Below, piece by piece: positions 27,459 through 36,371 of a stretch of 39,641 bases of DNA. Under the pieces are notes generated by a model, which worked only from the letters and a program-made list of their open reading frames with translations, had not been told where the DNA came from and did not search any database. The DNA is from Coleofasciculus sp. LEGE 07092 (lineage in GTDB: Bacteria > Cyanobacteriota > Cyanobacteriia > Cyanobacteriales > Coleofasciculaceae): NCBI RefSeq assembly GCF_015207375.1, contig NZ_JADEWY010000056.1, forward strand, positions 1 through 39,641, given 5' to 3'. How positions within the stretch are numbered: the first letter of the stretch is position 1; every line of letters begins with the position of its first letter. Made by a program: the position numbers and the translations under genes.

Positions 27459-27537
27459 TTGGGGGGGCTTTCGCAACGCTGTTTTCGTAAGTCCTGAGGT
27501 TTTGTTGGGTTACCCTAGCGCTAACCTAACCTACTCC

Positions 27538-28335
27538 CTATTCCCCAACCCTACAATCGGCTAGCAACTCAGAAGGAACGTCCGATTCAGAACTAGCAAG
27601 TCCTTGCAATCGCTGTCGATACGCCATTAACTGACTCCGAGACTCGGCATCCGATTCAACCACCAGCATTCGGTCAATAACTTTGATGGCTTGCGACCAG
27701 TTTTGACTGCAAAAAGCCTGTTTTAGCTGGGCATTCAAGTCTTCCGGCGGAGCATTTCTGGGACTGTTCCCATTCCCCACCAGTTGAAACGACTTAAAAA
27801 ACCCTTCAATCGTTTTAGTTAAATTTCTTTCCTGACCCGTTAAGACAAAGACTTGATAAAATCGTTCGTTGACAATATAAGATTTACCGATTCCAATCCT
27901 GCCATCACTAAGCTGAACCCGAAATTCCCGTCCTGGAAAACCCCCCAAACTAATCGTTCGCTGGCTAAGTAATCTGCCACCAAAACCTTCAGCAAAACTC
28001 GCAGCTTCTCCCCTGAGAAACTCATTAACGTTTCGGGAATTAGGAACACCATTCGCTGGTAAATCTGCATAAGCTACTCCATAGAGTGCTTCATTCCCGC
28101 GCAAAACCGAAAAGATGCGCATCGGTATGCCACCCCGAGGAGTATCAATTGTTCGTCTTTGTTCGTCAGGCGTACCGGGCAGGAGTATCCGAAAGCCACC
28201 TTCTGTGTAAGAAAATGGCTTCCAGACAGACTGAGCGATTTGAATCGGTTGACTAGCTTGAACATTTTCAAGTCCAAAATAGCCACCGAAGAGAACAGTG
28301 GTTATAGCCAGGGGAATAAAAATTTTGTTATTCAT
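27538..28335 (-). CDS. Secreted protein of unknown function
   Basis: A 265-residue protein that I cannot assign to a named family. It begins with a signal peptide (KIFIPLAITTVLFGGYFG, cleavage probably near ENVQASQP). A globular domain of about 150 residues follows, with the start FSYTEGGFRILLPGTPDEQ, a FPGREFRVQL strand and FYQVFVLTGQE. Its pattern of a short strand, a buried PGTP turn and a predicted alpha-beta core is seen in several periplasmic proteins described only as hypothetical. The C-terminal 70 residues are helical (LKQAFCSQNWSQAIKVIDRML), reminiscent of a single TPR-like hairpin. It starts 14 bases after the glcD stop on the same strand, so the two may be co-transcribed. Confidence 0.7.
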   Translation of the reverse strand: MNNKIFIPLAITTVLFGGYFGLENVQASQPIQIAQSVWKPFSYTEGGFRILLPGTPDEQRRTIDTPRGGIPMRIFSVLRGNEALYGVAYADLPANGVPNSRNVNEFLRGEAASFAEGFGGRLLSQRTISLGGFPGREFRVQLSDGRIGIGKSYIVNERFYQVFVLTGQERNLTKTIEGFFKSFQLVGNGNSPRNAPPEDLNAQLKQAFCSQNWSQAIKVIDRMLVVESDAESRSQLMAYRQRLQGLASSESDVPSELLADCRVGE

Positions 28336-28349
28336 TTTAAAACAGGCAA

Positions 28350-29840
28350 CTAGAAGAGTTCGACATCCTTAAGCTGTTGGGCAATTTGCTGTTTAGCATT
28401 TGCCGCTTCTCCACAGGTGCGGGGTGTCGGAAATACCTTACCCGGATTTGCCAACCCTTTGGGATTGAAGACTTGATTGACCCATTTCATCGTCTCCAAA
28501 TCTGCCTCACTGAACATATCCGGCATAAAGCATTTTTTATCCGAACCAATCCCGTGTTCCCCGGAAATACTCCCCCCAGCTTGCACGCAAAGTTTCAGGA
28601 TTTCTCCCCCCAATTCTTCTACCTTCTCTAACGCCCCAGGCACAGAATTATCATAAAGAATCAGAGGATGCAAGTTACCATCGCCTGCGTGAAATACATT
28701 GGCAATCTGATAGCCGTATTTCTCACTCAACGCTTCAATTTCTTGGAGAACCCTTACCAGTTGCGTGCGGGGAATGACCCCATCTTGAACAAAATAATCG
28801 GGACTCATATTCCCAGCGGCAGCAAATGCGGCTTTGCGACCTTTCCACAACTTCAACCGCGTTTCTGGGTCACTTGCTGTGGTGATATTTCGCGCCCCAT
28901 TTTTCTTGCAAAGGTCGGCAACGCGCTGCTTATTGGTTTTTACTTCCACCTCTAAACCATCCAGTTCTACTAACAAGATGGCACCTGCATCTCTGGGATA
29001 ACACCCCGTTGCCGCAACATCTTCTACCGCATTGATGCTGAGGTTATCCATTATTTCCATTCCACCGGGAATAATCCCCGCCCCAATAATATCGGCAACC
29101 GCACCACCCGCCCCTTCAATGCTGGGAAAGTCGGCTAGGACAACGCAAATAGATTCTGGTGTTTTGAGGATGCGCAGGGTAATTTCGGTGGCGATACCCA
29201 GGGTCCCTTCCGAACCAACAAATAACCCAGTCAGGTCGTATCCCGGCATTTCTGCAACCTGTCCCCCTACATCCACGATCGCACCATCGGGGAGAACTAA
29301 TTTTAACCCTAAAACATGATTTGTTGTCACCCCATATTTGAGACAGTGAACACCGCCGGAGTTTTCGGCAACATTACCGCCAATAGAACAAATAATTTGA
29401 CTGGAAGGGTCGGGGGCGTAGTAAAACCCTGCACCACTAACGGCTTGCGTTACCCAATTATTGATAATCCCCGGTTGCACGACAATTCGCTGGTTTTCCA
29501 GGTCAATATTGAGGATGCGCTTCATTAAAGCGGTGACAATTAAAATCCCATCTTCGACGGGTAATGCCCCCCCCGATAGACCTGTTCCAGCCCCCCGCGC
29601 TACCCAAGGGATCGTATTGCGATCGCAAATTTTCACCACCTCTGCCACTTGTTCCGTCGTTCGGGGCAGCACAACTAACGCCGGACGCTGCCGGTAACTC
29701 GCCAAACCATCGCATTCGTAGGTCAGCAATTCCTCTTTGCGGCGGACAACGCCATTTTTGCCAACGACGGCTTCAAATTGCTTGATGATCCGTTTCCAGT
29801 TCCGTTGTTGCTGGTCTGGGCGTAGGGTTTGGAGAATCAT
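28350..29840 (-). CDS. glcD: Glycolate dehydrogenase FAD-binding subunit GlcD
   Basis: It oxidises glycolate to glyoxylate in photorespiratory recycling of 2-phosphoglycolate. It is a 496-residue flavoprotein of the FAD_binding_4 / FAD-oxidase C family. The PCMH-type FAD domain shows VARGAGTGLSGGALP, PDPSSQIICSIGGNVAENSG and YDLTGLFVGSEGTLG. The C-terminal domain ends with GGSISGEHGIGSDKK, where the His is conserved in GlcD and D-lactate dehydrogenases, so a D-lactate specificity cannot be excluded. The frame opens at a TTG at 29873, but those codons span a HIP1 site and precede the conserved region, so ATG at 29840 is preferred. No glcE or glcF gene is present nearby. It lies in a minus-strand run between an SGNH hydrolase and a secreted protein. 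Confidence 0.9.
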   Translation of the reverse strand: MILQTLRPDQQQRNWKRIIKQFEAVVGKNGVVRRKEELLTYECDGLASYRQRPALVVLPRTTEQVAEVVKICDRNTIPWVARGAGTGLSGGALPVEDGILIVTALMKRILNIDLENQRIVVQPGIINNWVTQAVSGAGFYYAPDPSSQIICSIGGNVAENSGGVHCLKYGVTTNHVLGLKLVLPDGAIVDVGGQVAEMPGYDLTGLFVGSEGTLGIATEITLRILKTPESICVVLADFPSIEGAGGAVADIIGAGIIPGGMEIMDNLSINAVEDVAATGCYPRDAGAILLVELDGLEVEVKTNKQRVADLCKKNGARNITTASDPETRLKLWKGRKAAFAAAGNMSPDYFVQDGVIPRTQLVRVLQEIEALSEKYGYQIANVFHAGDGNLHPLILYDNSVPGALEKVEELGGEILKLCVQAGGSISGEHGIGSDKKCFMPDMFSEADLETMKWVNQVFNPKGLANPGKVFPTPRTCGEAANAKQQIAQQLKDVELF

Positions 29841-29901
29841 GGGTCGCTGGGTTTGATAGGGGAGCGATCGCAATCAACGACGCTTTTTTACAGACGATAT
29901 C

Positions 29902-30663
29902 TCATTTTGAGTTTACTACATATTTTTCGATACACTCCTTCCAAAGCCAATACCCTTGCCCGTTCAAATGCACACCATCGGTTGTGTATTGAGCATTGAG
30001 TTCATTTTGGTTATCAGAAAATGCAGAAAACAGGTCGATATAAGGAAATGAAAAGGTTTTGGCTAACTCTTTGAGGCGGTTGTTCAATTCCACAACTTGA
30101 TTGTTATTGATTTTTACTCCAAGTTTCTGCACAGACAGGGTTGTATTCGTCGGCAAAACGCTTTGAATAAAAACAGTTGTACCCGAAAGCTGACTTTTTA
30201 GGGTTTCTAAGATTTCACAGTAAGTCTTTAGCACCTCATCATTCCTTCTCCCTTGGATGATATCGTTAATTCCAATCAGGAGAAAAATGCTTTTAGGATT
30301 GGACTCCACAATCTCATCCAGTCGATTTAACACGCCATCCGTTCTATCCCCAGAAATTCCACGATTTTTTAGGGGAATATCTCTGAATAACTCCGACCAT
30401 TCACCGTAATCCGTCAGGCTATCTCCTAAAAATACAACCTCTGACTCTCTGTGAAGTAAGCGGCTAAAGTGACTAGTTTTATCGCGATAGTAAGGAATTT
30501 CTTCTAGGGGAAAGAGTTTTGATTTTCGTCTCACTACACCCAATAGCCTCCGAATTAGGGAGAAAGCGAAACCCCTACGGATAATAATAAGAATCCCCAG
30601 TCCTAAGGTGAGGAGGTTCATGAGGATTGAAATCACTAAAGCAATGTTAAGGGTTGCGTCCAT
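29902..30663 (-). CDS. Membrane-anchored SGNH/GDSL hydrolase
   Basis: A 253-residue esterase or lipase-like protein with one N-terminal membrane helix (ALVISILMNLLTLGLGILIII) and a soluble SGNH domain. All four blocks are present: GDSLTDYG (catalytic Ser), NRGISGDRTDG (Gly), LLIGINDII (Asn in GxND) and DGVHLNGQGY (the Asp-x-x-His pair). Members of this group deacetylate sugars, cleave acyl esters or act on lipids; the substrate here is unknown. It starts 6 bases after the stop of the radical SAM gene, a spacing that implies co-transcription. The ATG at 30663 is well placed. The link between the hydrolase and the radical SAM enzyme is interesting but could be accidental. Confidence 0.88.
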   Translation of the reverse strand: MDATLNIALVISILMNLLTLGLGILIIIRRGFAFSLIRRLLGVVRRKSKLFPLEEIPYYRDKTSHFSRLLHRESEVVFLGDSLTDYGEWSELFRDIPLKNRGISGDRTDGVLNRLDEIVESNPKSIFLLIGINDIIQGRRNDEVLKTYCEILETLKSQLSGTTVFIQSVLPTNTTLSVQKLGVKINNNQVVELNNRLKELAKTFSFPYIDLFSAFSDNQNELNAQYTTDGVHLNGQGYWLWKECIEKYVVNSK

Positions 30664-30669
30664 AAAACC

Positions 30670-31683
30670 TCAAATCAAAGCCCCACCACAACTAGAGCCA
30701 CAACCCGCCGTACAACCGTAACAGTAAGAGGCGGTGCGAATCTCATCGATTACGTCTAAACTGCCAACATCCAACAGCTTACCAACTGTCAGAGGTTCTC
30801 CAGTACGAGACTTGGCTGGCACCTCTTCCATTTGATTAAAATCGCAGTCGTAAACATTACCCCGATAATCAATCGACAGTTCATTTCGACACATCAAATA
30901 CTCAACGGTATCCGAGTTAAAGTTACGCTCTAAGAACCCCAGATAAGGAGCATAAACCTTGGTGCGTTGCAAATGAAACTTTGTTCTGCCAATGGGTAAG
31001 TTAGTAATCGTGAATAATTGGTTGAAGTCAATATCAAACTGTTCTTTGAGGAACATTTTATAATCCTGTTCCAATTTAGCCTGATCGGGAGCCAGAGAAA
31101 ATTTTTCGCTAAAGGGTAAGGGCGGATTGTATACCAAATCCAGAATTAAATCTAAATTTCTCCCATAACCTAATTGATTCAGCCATTGAATAGCGCGAAT
31201 AGAATCATTGTAAACGCCCTTGCCACGCATTTTATCTACATTGTCTTCTAAGTAGCAGGGTAGGGATGCCACCACTCTGACTTGGTGCTTGGCGAAGTAG
31301 TCTGGCAAATCTTCAAACCCAGACTCAAAATAAAGGGTTAAGTTGGAACGAACGATAACTTCTTTATCGGTTAATCGTGACGCCTCAACTAATGGCTTAA
31401 ATCCATAGTTCATTTCCGGTGCGCCACCCGTCAAGTCAACGGTTTGAATTTGAGGATAACGATGAATCAGTTCGATAAGCTGGTTGCAAATTTCTGGAGT
31501 CAGTTCTTCAGTGCGTTTGGGACTCGCTTCGACATGGCAGTGTGTACAGGCTAGATTGCAGCGTTTCCCTAGATTGATTTGAAGAACCGTAATTTTGTTT
31601 TTTATTAAGGGTGTCTTCAGTTTTTTTCTAAATGGGGTGAGAGTTTTACTCGCCATTCCCTCTTGAATTTGTTGTTGAACCAT
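30670..31683 (-). CDS. arsS: ArsS-like radical SAM / Cys-rich C-terminus protein
   Basis: A 337-residue radical SAM enzyme. The [4Fe-4S] motif CNLACTHC (CxxxCxxC) follows INLGKR, and VDLTGGAPEMN is the SAM-binding GGxPE-type motif. The C-terminal part belongs to the DUF3641 group and ends in CYGCTAGCGSSCGGALI, a Cys-rich tail that carries a cysteine where some relatives use selenocysteine. The family is annotated as arsenosugar biosynthesis protein ArsS, which joins a deoxyadenosyl group to dimethylarsenic. No arsM or other arsenic gene is in this window, so the role rests on family membership. It precedes an SGNH hydrolase by 6 bases. A DUF6816-like gene lies 54 bases upstream on the same strand. 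Confidence 0.85.
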   Translation of the reverse strand: MVQQQIQEGMASKTLTPFRKKLKTPLIKNKITVLQINLGKRCNLACTHCHVEASPKRTEELTPEICNQLIELIHRYPQIQTVDLTGGAPEMNYGFKPLVEASRLTDKEVIVRSNLTLYFESGFEDLPDYFAKHQVRVVASLPCYLEDNVDKMRGKGVYNDSIRAIQWLNQLGYGRNLDLILDLVYNPPLPFSEKFSLAPDQAKLEQDYKMFLKEQFDIDFNQLFTITNLPIGRTKFHLQRTKVYAPYLGFLERNFNSDTVEYLMCRNELSIDYRGNVYDCDFNQMEEVPAKSRTGEPLTVGKLLDVGSLDVIDEIRTASYCYGCTAGCGSSCGGALI

Positions 31684-31737
31684 GACTTTTTTGTTCTCTA
31701 CTACACCCGATAAAGTTGAAATTGTTTATCAGTTCTG

Positions 31738-32541
31738 CTAGTCAGTATATTTAATCGGCTCCAACTCCAATCGATAGCGATAAAGTGCCACCGGTCGCTC
31801 CAACGCCTTAAAATAATTGGGGTCTTGAGGTGAAAGATAAACCGCTGTTACCTGCCATGCTTCAATTGAACGGGGTGAGGGCAGAAATTGATAGGATGTT
31901 GTAGTTTCCACTTCGTTAAAATACGGCTGAGGTGTTCCCCGAAAAAATTGATGGGTAATCTCAGTAGCAATAAAGCGATCGCTCTTTGGTATCTCAGCCC
32001 CTCGAGCCGTAACTACCGAAATAAGTTGACGCTCCGATCGCAAAGCGGTAATTTGACGATTGGGAGAATCTGGATCAACCTTAACCGAACGCACAGCCCG
32101 ATCGCCCAGATAAGCCTTAGCAATGTTCAACCCATTGAATTCCCGATCAGCTACGACTACTGAACTCTCACGCCCCCGTTTCAGATTTTGAGTCGGTACA
32201 GACAAAAAGCGATCGCGAATTGCCGATAGCGACGGGTTAACCTTCTGAAACCGCACCTGAAACCGTACAGGCTGATTGAGATAGCGGCGATTGCTTTCAA
32301 ACCCCGGCGTTACCACCTCTGGCGCTAAGGGAGCGATTTGTTCAGTTAGGGTACTAGTAACACTCCAAGTTCCCTCCATCCAAGCTGGGTAAACCAAATC
32401 CCCTTCCGCTACAGTAACGGCAGGTTTACTCTCCCAATCAGGAAACTGCGCTAAACGCTCAGCTAACACTCCTGCCTGCGCCTCACCCCCCAGCAGCAGC
32501 CCGATTAAAATCAGACACAATCCCAAAATCCGTCTCACCAT
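31738..32541 (-). CDS. Secreted DUF6816-like conserved protein
   Basis: A 267-residue protein with a classical signal peptide (RRILGLCLILIGLLLGG, cleavage after EAQAG). The mature part starts with LAERLAQFPDWESKP and contains YPAWMEGTWSVTSTL, FIATEITHQFFRG and IEAWQVTAVYLSPQDPNYF. I recall similar proteins in cyanobacteria and plant chloroplasts under DUF6816, but I cannot confirm this by search. The WMEGTW pattern and beta-rich character suggest a lipocalin-like barrel, which is inference. A thylakoid-lumen or periplasmic location follows from the signal peptide. It may be the first gene of the minus-strand run that continues with the radical SAM gene. Confidence 0.7.
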   Translation of the reverse strand: MVRRILGLCLILIGLLLGGEAQAGVLAERLAQFPDWESKPAVTVAEGDLVYPAWMEGTWSVTSTLTEQIAPLAPEVVTPGFESNRRYLNQPVRFQVRFQKVNPSLSAIRDRFLSVPTQNLKRGRESSVVVADREFNGLNIAKAYLGDRAVRSVKVDPDSPNRQITALRSERQLISVVTARGAEIPKSDRFIATEITHQFFRGTPQPYFNEVETTTSYQFLPSPRSIEAWQVTAVYLSPQDPNYFKALERPVALYRYRLELEPIKYTD

Positions 32542-32910
32542 TTATAAATTCTAAATTCTGCATTCAGCATAAGCGAAGCCGTCGGACATAAACAGCACTT
32601 ACGCAGTTACACCCTCAACCCTTAGAAAGATGCAATCAATCTCCCTAGGACTGGTTGCTAAATTTGAGCCAATTATCCTAATATATGAATTGTGTATTAC
32701 TTGTTTTACACTTGTCTTACAAGTTTGCAAATACAGTGTTCCTGTTGCTAAAGGAATAGCTTCTTTTGCTCCTAGAGTTGGCTTGCTATTCCGAAAAATC
32801 TAGAAAAAGCTCTCCTCAACTCCACCCTAAAAAGTACAGCGAAGGCTCGATTTCTTGTGACAAATTAATTTCTAATTTTCAATCAAGAAAGCGATCGCAG
32901 TTTTTAACTG
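32542..32910. other. Divergent intergenic region
   Basis: The gap separates the DUF6816-like gene (leftward) from the TPR protein gene (rightward). The first 50 bases contain near-tandem AAATTCTGCATTC-like units and a GCGAAGCC motif of the dispersed-repeat type. I looked on the plus strand for a P-loop (GxGGxGKT) that could belong to the truncated NB-ARC of the next gene and found none. No RNA gene is apparent. Confidence 0.4.
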
Positions 32911-34824
32911 ATGTGGAGATTCTGTTGTAATCCTTACAAATTTATGAAATCCCAGCAGCCGGACACACGTCGCGAAGTGGAGAAATCCTTGGAAGTACTG
33001 TCACCCCAGGAAGCTGGCAAACTCTTAACAACCCTTGTGGGTACACAACGCATTAAGCAAGACTTGCAGGAACGGTCTACCGTACCCTTACTATGTGAAT
33101 GGCTGGGCTATATGCCGTTGGGTTTGCAACTCGTAGGACACTACTTAGCCAAAAAGCCCGAAGTTTCTCTCAGTACAGTCTTAAGGCGGTTGGACGCACG
33201 CCAACGGCACGATAGAGAAACGACTCAATCAGAAACTACACTCAAGTGGAGGGTCGAAGCTGCATTAGAATTAGTCTGGCAGGAACTGGACTTAATGGCG
33301 CAGCAAGTCGCTCAATTGTTAGGCTTGTTTGCACCAACAGCCTTTCCCTGGGAATGGGTAGAGATTGCCGTGAGTGAGTCTCTCAATTGGCAGCAAGCTG
33401 ACATCGAGCGAGCCAAAAACCAACTCAAGATGTGGCACTTGATGGAGTCGGTTATCGATCGAGAGAATTGCTACAAAATTCAGCCCATAATTCGAGACTT
33501 TTTTCAGCACAAGCTCAATGCATTAGAGTCACCCGCCACTCTCCTCTCTCGCTTCTCTGGTTATAGAAGCGGGGCATTGTCACAGGAAAGTGTTCAGCCA
33601 CCTAACCCAATTCCTTTACCAGAACTCCCCGACAGCGAGAATTCATTAGAGACAGAAACAGTACAATCGGCTGAATGGCACCCCACCCTATCAATGTATC
33701 CCTACAAAGAGTTTTCAGGCAACTGCTGTATTGTAGAGGAGCCGCTACAGTTTGTAGACGCCGTACCTGCCAAACTCGATCCGAATCCCCAAATTCCCAG
33801 CGCCCCATCCTTGCAACCCAGCTCTGAAGACTCCCTCTCCAAGGAAAAACAGAGGTGGCAGCAGGAACACATCCAAGCCGACGATCTCAGACGGGCGTTT
33901 GCTGCTGCCGTAATCAAAGTTGTTCAGGGTATTTCTGATTCACCCACACCCCAGGATATCGAGTCTTTAAAAGAGGTGATTCCGCACCTGCAAGAAATTG
34001 CCCAGATGTTGCAAACAGCAGCAAGGGATGAAGAGTTACTATACTCGTTTGATAATTTAGGCAAATTTTATAAAAACCAAGAGTTAGCCGATTTGCTTTG
34101 GCTTTTTGATAAAGTCGGCAGATTTTATAAAAGTCAGGGATTATATGGGTTAGCAGAACCTTGGTTTGTGCAGTGTTTAGCGATCGCAAAAGCTGCCTTG
34201 GGAGAAGATCATCTTGATGTCAGCACCAGCCTCAACAATCTCGCCGGACTGTATTACTGCCAAGAACGCTATAGGGAAGCCCAATCCCTTTACCAGCAAG
34301 CATTAGACCTGAGAAAACGGCTGTTAGGAGCTCACCATATTGATGTGGCAACCAGTCTCAATAATTTAGCATCTGTCTATTACGCTCAAGGATGCTACAG
34401 CGAAGCTGAACCTCTGTACCTGCAAACATTGGAACTGAGAAGACGAATCTTGAGCAACAATCATCCCGATATTGCCACCAGCCTCAACAATTTAGGATTA
34501 CTCTACTACGTTCAAAGACGCTACAGAGAAGCCGAACCCCTGTATATGCAAGCACTAGAACTGCGAAAACGCATCTTAAACAACAACCATCCCGATGTTG
34601 CCACCAGTCTCAACAACTTAGCCGGACTCTACAAAGCTCAACGACGCTACGCTGAAGCCGAACCCCTTTTAGTGCAGGCTTTAGAAGTCAGCGAGCGGGT
34701 TCTAGGTGTTGATCATCCCAATAGCGCCATCTTCCGCAAAAATCTCTCAGTTCTCCGCACTAAGCTACAAACAGGTTCGTCCTGGTTCCAGCGGATATTT
34801 TCACGGGATATCCCTCCTTCCTAA
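32911..34824 (+). CDS. TPR (kinesin-light-chain type) protein with C-terminal remnant of an NB-ARC module
   Basis: A protein of up to 637 residues. The start is uncertain: ATG at 32911 or at 32944, with no ribosome-binding site at either. Residues 22-100 match the end of a bacterial NB-ARC or STAND ATPase: LEVLSPQEAGKLL, then LCEWLGYMPLGLQLVGHYL, which is the GLPLA-type motif. Walker A and Walker B are absent and upstream DNA does not supply them. A winged-helix-like part (residues 105-210) and a variable linker follow. From about residue 425 to 615 there are at least four TPR_12 repeats of 42 residues with the core DVATSLNNLA and YREAEPLYMQALELRKRIL. Complete relatives are signalling or defence switches. 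This one may be a truncated survivor acting only as a TPR scaffold. Confidence 0.75.
   Translation: MWRFCCNPYKFMKSQQPDTRREVEKSLEVLSPQEAGKLLTTLVGTQRIKQDLQERSTVPLLCEWLGYMPLGLQLVGHYLAKKPEVSLSTVLRRLDARQRHDRETTQSETTLKWRVEAALELVWQELDLMAQQVAQLLGLFAPTAFPWEWVEIAVSESLNWQQADIERAKNQLKMWHLMESVIDRENCYKIQPIIRDFFQHKLNALESPATLLSRFSGYRSGALSQESVQPPNPIPLPELPDSENSLETETVQSAEWHPTLSMYPYKEFSGNCCIVEEPLQFVDAVPAKLDPNPQIPSAPSLQPSSEDSLSKEKQRWQQEHIQADDLRRAFAAAVIKVVQGISDSPTPQDIESLKEVIPHLQEIAQMLQTAARDEELLYSFDNLGKFYKNQELADLLWLFDKVGRFYKSQGLYGLAEPWFVQCLAIAKAALGEDHLDVSTSLNNLAGLYYCQERYREAQSLYQQALDLRKRLLGAHHIDVATSLNNLASVYYAQGCYSEAEPLYLQTLELRRRILSNNHPDIATSLNNLGLLYYVQRRYREAEPLYMQALELRKRILNNNHPDVATSLNNLAGLYKAQRRYAEAEPLLVQALEVSERVLGVDHPNSAIFRKNLSVLRTKLQTGSSWFQRIFSRDIPPS
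34226..34690 (+). repeat. 126-base tandem repeats encoding TPR units
   Basis: Within the TPR gene, units of 126 bases recur, each containing a near-identical core such as ccaccagtctcaacaa followed by a tyrosine-rich stretch. At least four units are recognisable. DNA-level similarity suggests recent unit duplication or gene conversion. Confidence 0.7.
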
Positions 34825-34846
34825 ATCAACTCTATCTTTTAAGTAG

Positions 34847-34863
34847 GGTGGGCAACACCCACC
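34847..34863. terminator. Hairpin after the TPR gene
   Basis: GGTGGG and CCCACC flank a five-base loop, 23 bases after the TPR stop codon. The surrounding GTAGGGTGGGCA is a common dispersed cyanobacterial repeat. Only a weak pyrimidine stretch follows, so termination is possible but unproven. Confidence 0.45.
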
Positions 34864-35031
34864 TTCTCCCTTGAAGAGTTGCTAATGTGGGTTAATTCAC
34901 TCGAAATGAAGTGCGGCGAAGAATGCGATCGCATTCTCATCCAAAGCTTCCGCTACTACAGCCATAGATGCAACTTGCGCCGTCCTTGGATTCGGAGGGA
35001 TTAGGGCGTGGGGGGTGAAGGGTACTCTAAC

Positions 35032-36156
35032 TCAACACCTGCGATACTGCATCCCCGGTAACTGAGACACCAACCCCTGCAATTCCAACAGCACCAGCGC
35101 CCCAGAAACCTCCCCCGCCGCCAAACCCGCTTCCTGGACAATGGTATCAAAGGATGTCGGTTCCGTCGTTAACGACTGGAACACCTGCACTAACTCCGGT
35201 GCTAAATCAGGTATTGGCTTAGGCGGCTCTGGCTCGAACAACGACAACTGCTCCCCCGCATCTAATAAGGGTATCGTCCCCAACATCTCTAACAAATGCC
35301 CCTCACTCAAAATCACATGCGCTCCCCGGTTTAATAATCCCAAACACCCCAACGACTTGTGATTATCCAACGAACCTGGTAACGCATAAACATCCCGGCA
35401 AAACTCATTCGCTTGATACGCTGTAATCAACGCCCCCGATTTAGTCGGCGCTTCCATCACCAAAACAGCACGGCTCAACCCCGCAATAATCCGATTGCGC
35501 TGGGGAAAATGGGGGCGGTTTGGCTGAGTTCCGGCAGGATATTCACTCAACACTAATCCCTGCTGCTGAATTTGTTCGTAAAGCCGCTTATTGCGCGGCG
35601 GGTAAATCATATCAACACCAGTACCCAGAACTGCCAAAGTTCTACCACCTGCCTCCAAACAACCCTGATGAGCTTCGGTATCGATTCCGGCTGCCATCCC
35701 AGAAACTACCGTAAAACCATGCTTCGCCAGTGCTGCACTAATTTTTCGAGTCCAACGCTTGGCATACTCGGACGGTTCACGGGTGCCCACAATTCCCACT
35801 ACGGGCTTAATCCCTTGATTTTCTTGACGGTGAACCTGTCCGCGATAGTACAATACTGGCGGTGGACTAGGAATCTCTAGCAACAAGCGGGGATAGTCGG
35901 TATCGGCAGGCGTCCAGAAGCACGGATTTTTGAGGCTGTGTTGCTCTAGAAATTGCTCCGGGTTCAGTTGCACGCGCCCTTTTGCCACTGTCTCAACCAA
36001 CCGCACCCCAAACCCCTCCACTGCTCCTATATCTCTAACTGGAGCTGTCCAAGCCTCTGCTAGAGTCCCAAAGTGCTGCTGGAGTCGTCTGAGCAGTATC
36101 GGTCCTATACCGACAATTTGCGACCATGCCAGCCAATAAGCGCGTTCTTCTGCCAA
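35032..36156 (-). CDS. dprA: DNA-processing protein DprA
   Basis: DprA binds incoming single-stranded DNA during natural transformation and loads RecA. The 374-residue protein has the three expected parts: an N-terminal helix-hairpin-helix segment (IVGIGPILLRRLQQHFG), the Rossmann-like core with GIVGTREPSEYA, VVSGMAAGIDTEAH, LAVLGTGVDMIYPP, FPQRNRIIAGLSRAVLV and ALPGSLDN, and a C-terminal winged helix (DTIVQEAGLAAGEVSGALVL). The start ATG lies about 190 bases upstream of a near-palindromic region of the futA promoter, and the gene is transcribed away from it. The frame continues after the TGA for a further 43 sense codons of protein-like character (see findings). Confidence 0.95.
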   Translation of the reverse strand: MAEERAYWLAWSQIVGIGPILLRRLQQHFGTLAEAWTAPVRDIGAVEGFGVRLVETVAKGRVQLNPEQFLEQHSLKNPCFWTPADTDYPRLLLEIPSPPPVLYYRGQVHRQENQGIKPVVGIVGTREPSEYAKRWTRKISAALAKHGFTVVSGMAAGIDTEAHQGCLEAGGRTLAVLGTGVDMIYPPRNKRLYEQIQQQGLVLSEYPAGTQPNRPHFPQRNRIIAGLSRAVLVMEAPTKSGALITAYQANEFCRDVYALPGSLDNHKSLGCLGLLNRGAHVILSEGHLLEMLGTIPLLDAGEQLSLFEPEPPKPIPDLAPELVQVFQSLTTEPTSFDTIVQEAGLAAGEVSGALVLLELQGLVSQLPGMQYRRC

Positions 36157-36319
36157 CGAATTCTCCTGGTTCTTAAAACTTTATCTCAAAAATTCCCGTA
36201 AGCAATTAAGAATTAATTGCATTAACGGTACAATATCTCATGGCAACAGGACTGATCCATTTGAGGGTTGCCAAAACCCCTTGCGCCCCCATCCCTATCA
36301 AAGGTTGGGCAAAGAACTC

Positions 36320-36348
36320 TAGTTTACTTTAAAAGTTTGGAAACTAGG
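36320..36348. promoter_or_regulatory. Nested inverted repeat upstream of futA
   Basis: CTAGTTT (36320-36326) is repeated in inverted form as AAACTAG (36342-36348). Between them lies the odd palindrome actttaaaagt. It is one of two inverted repeats in the gap between dprA and the iron-binding protein gene, and a candidate regulator site. Confidence 0.4.
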
Positions 36349-36371
36349 GGGGTGGGTGTCAGTCTGTCGTA

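Noticed and set aside
28350..29873. Longer GlcD from TTG at 29873
   Set aside because: The added residues are encoded over a HIP1 site and are not part of the conserved family start.
32542..32910. Missing P-loop part of the NB-ARC protein upstream of 32911
   Set aside because: No frame on the plus strand shows a GxGGxGKT motif or adjacent NB-ARC motifs.
34226..34690. CRISPR-like regular repeats
   Set aside because: The period is 126 bases with coding continuity and the units translate to TPRs.
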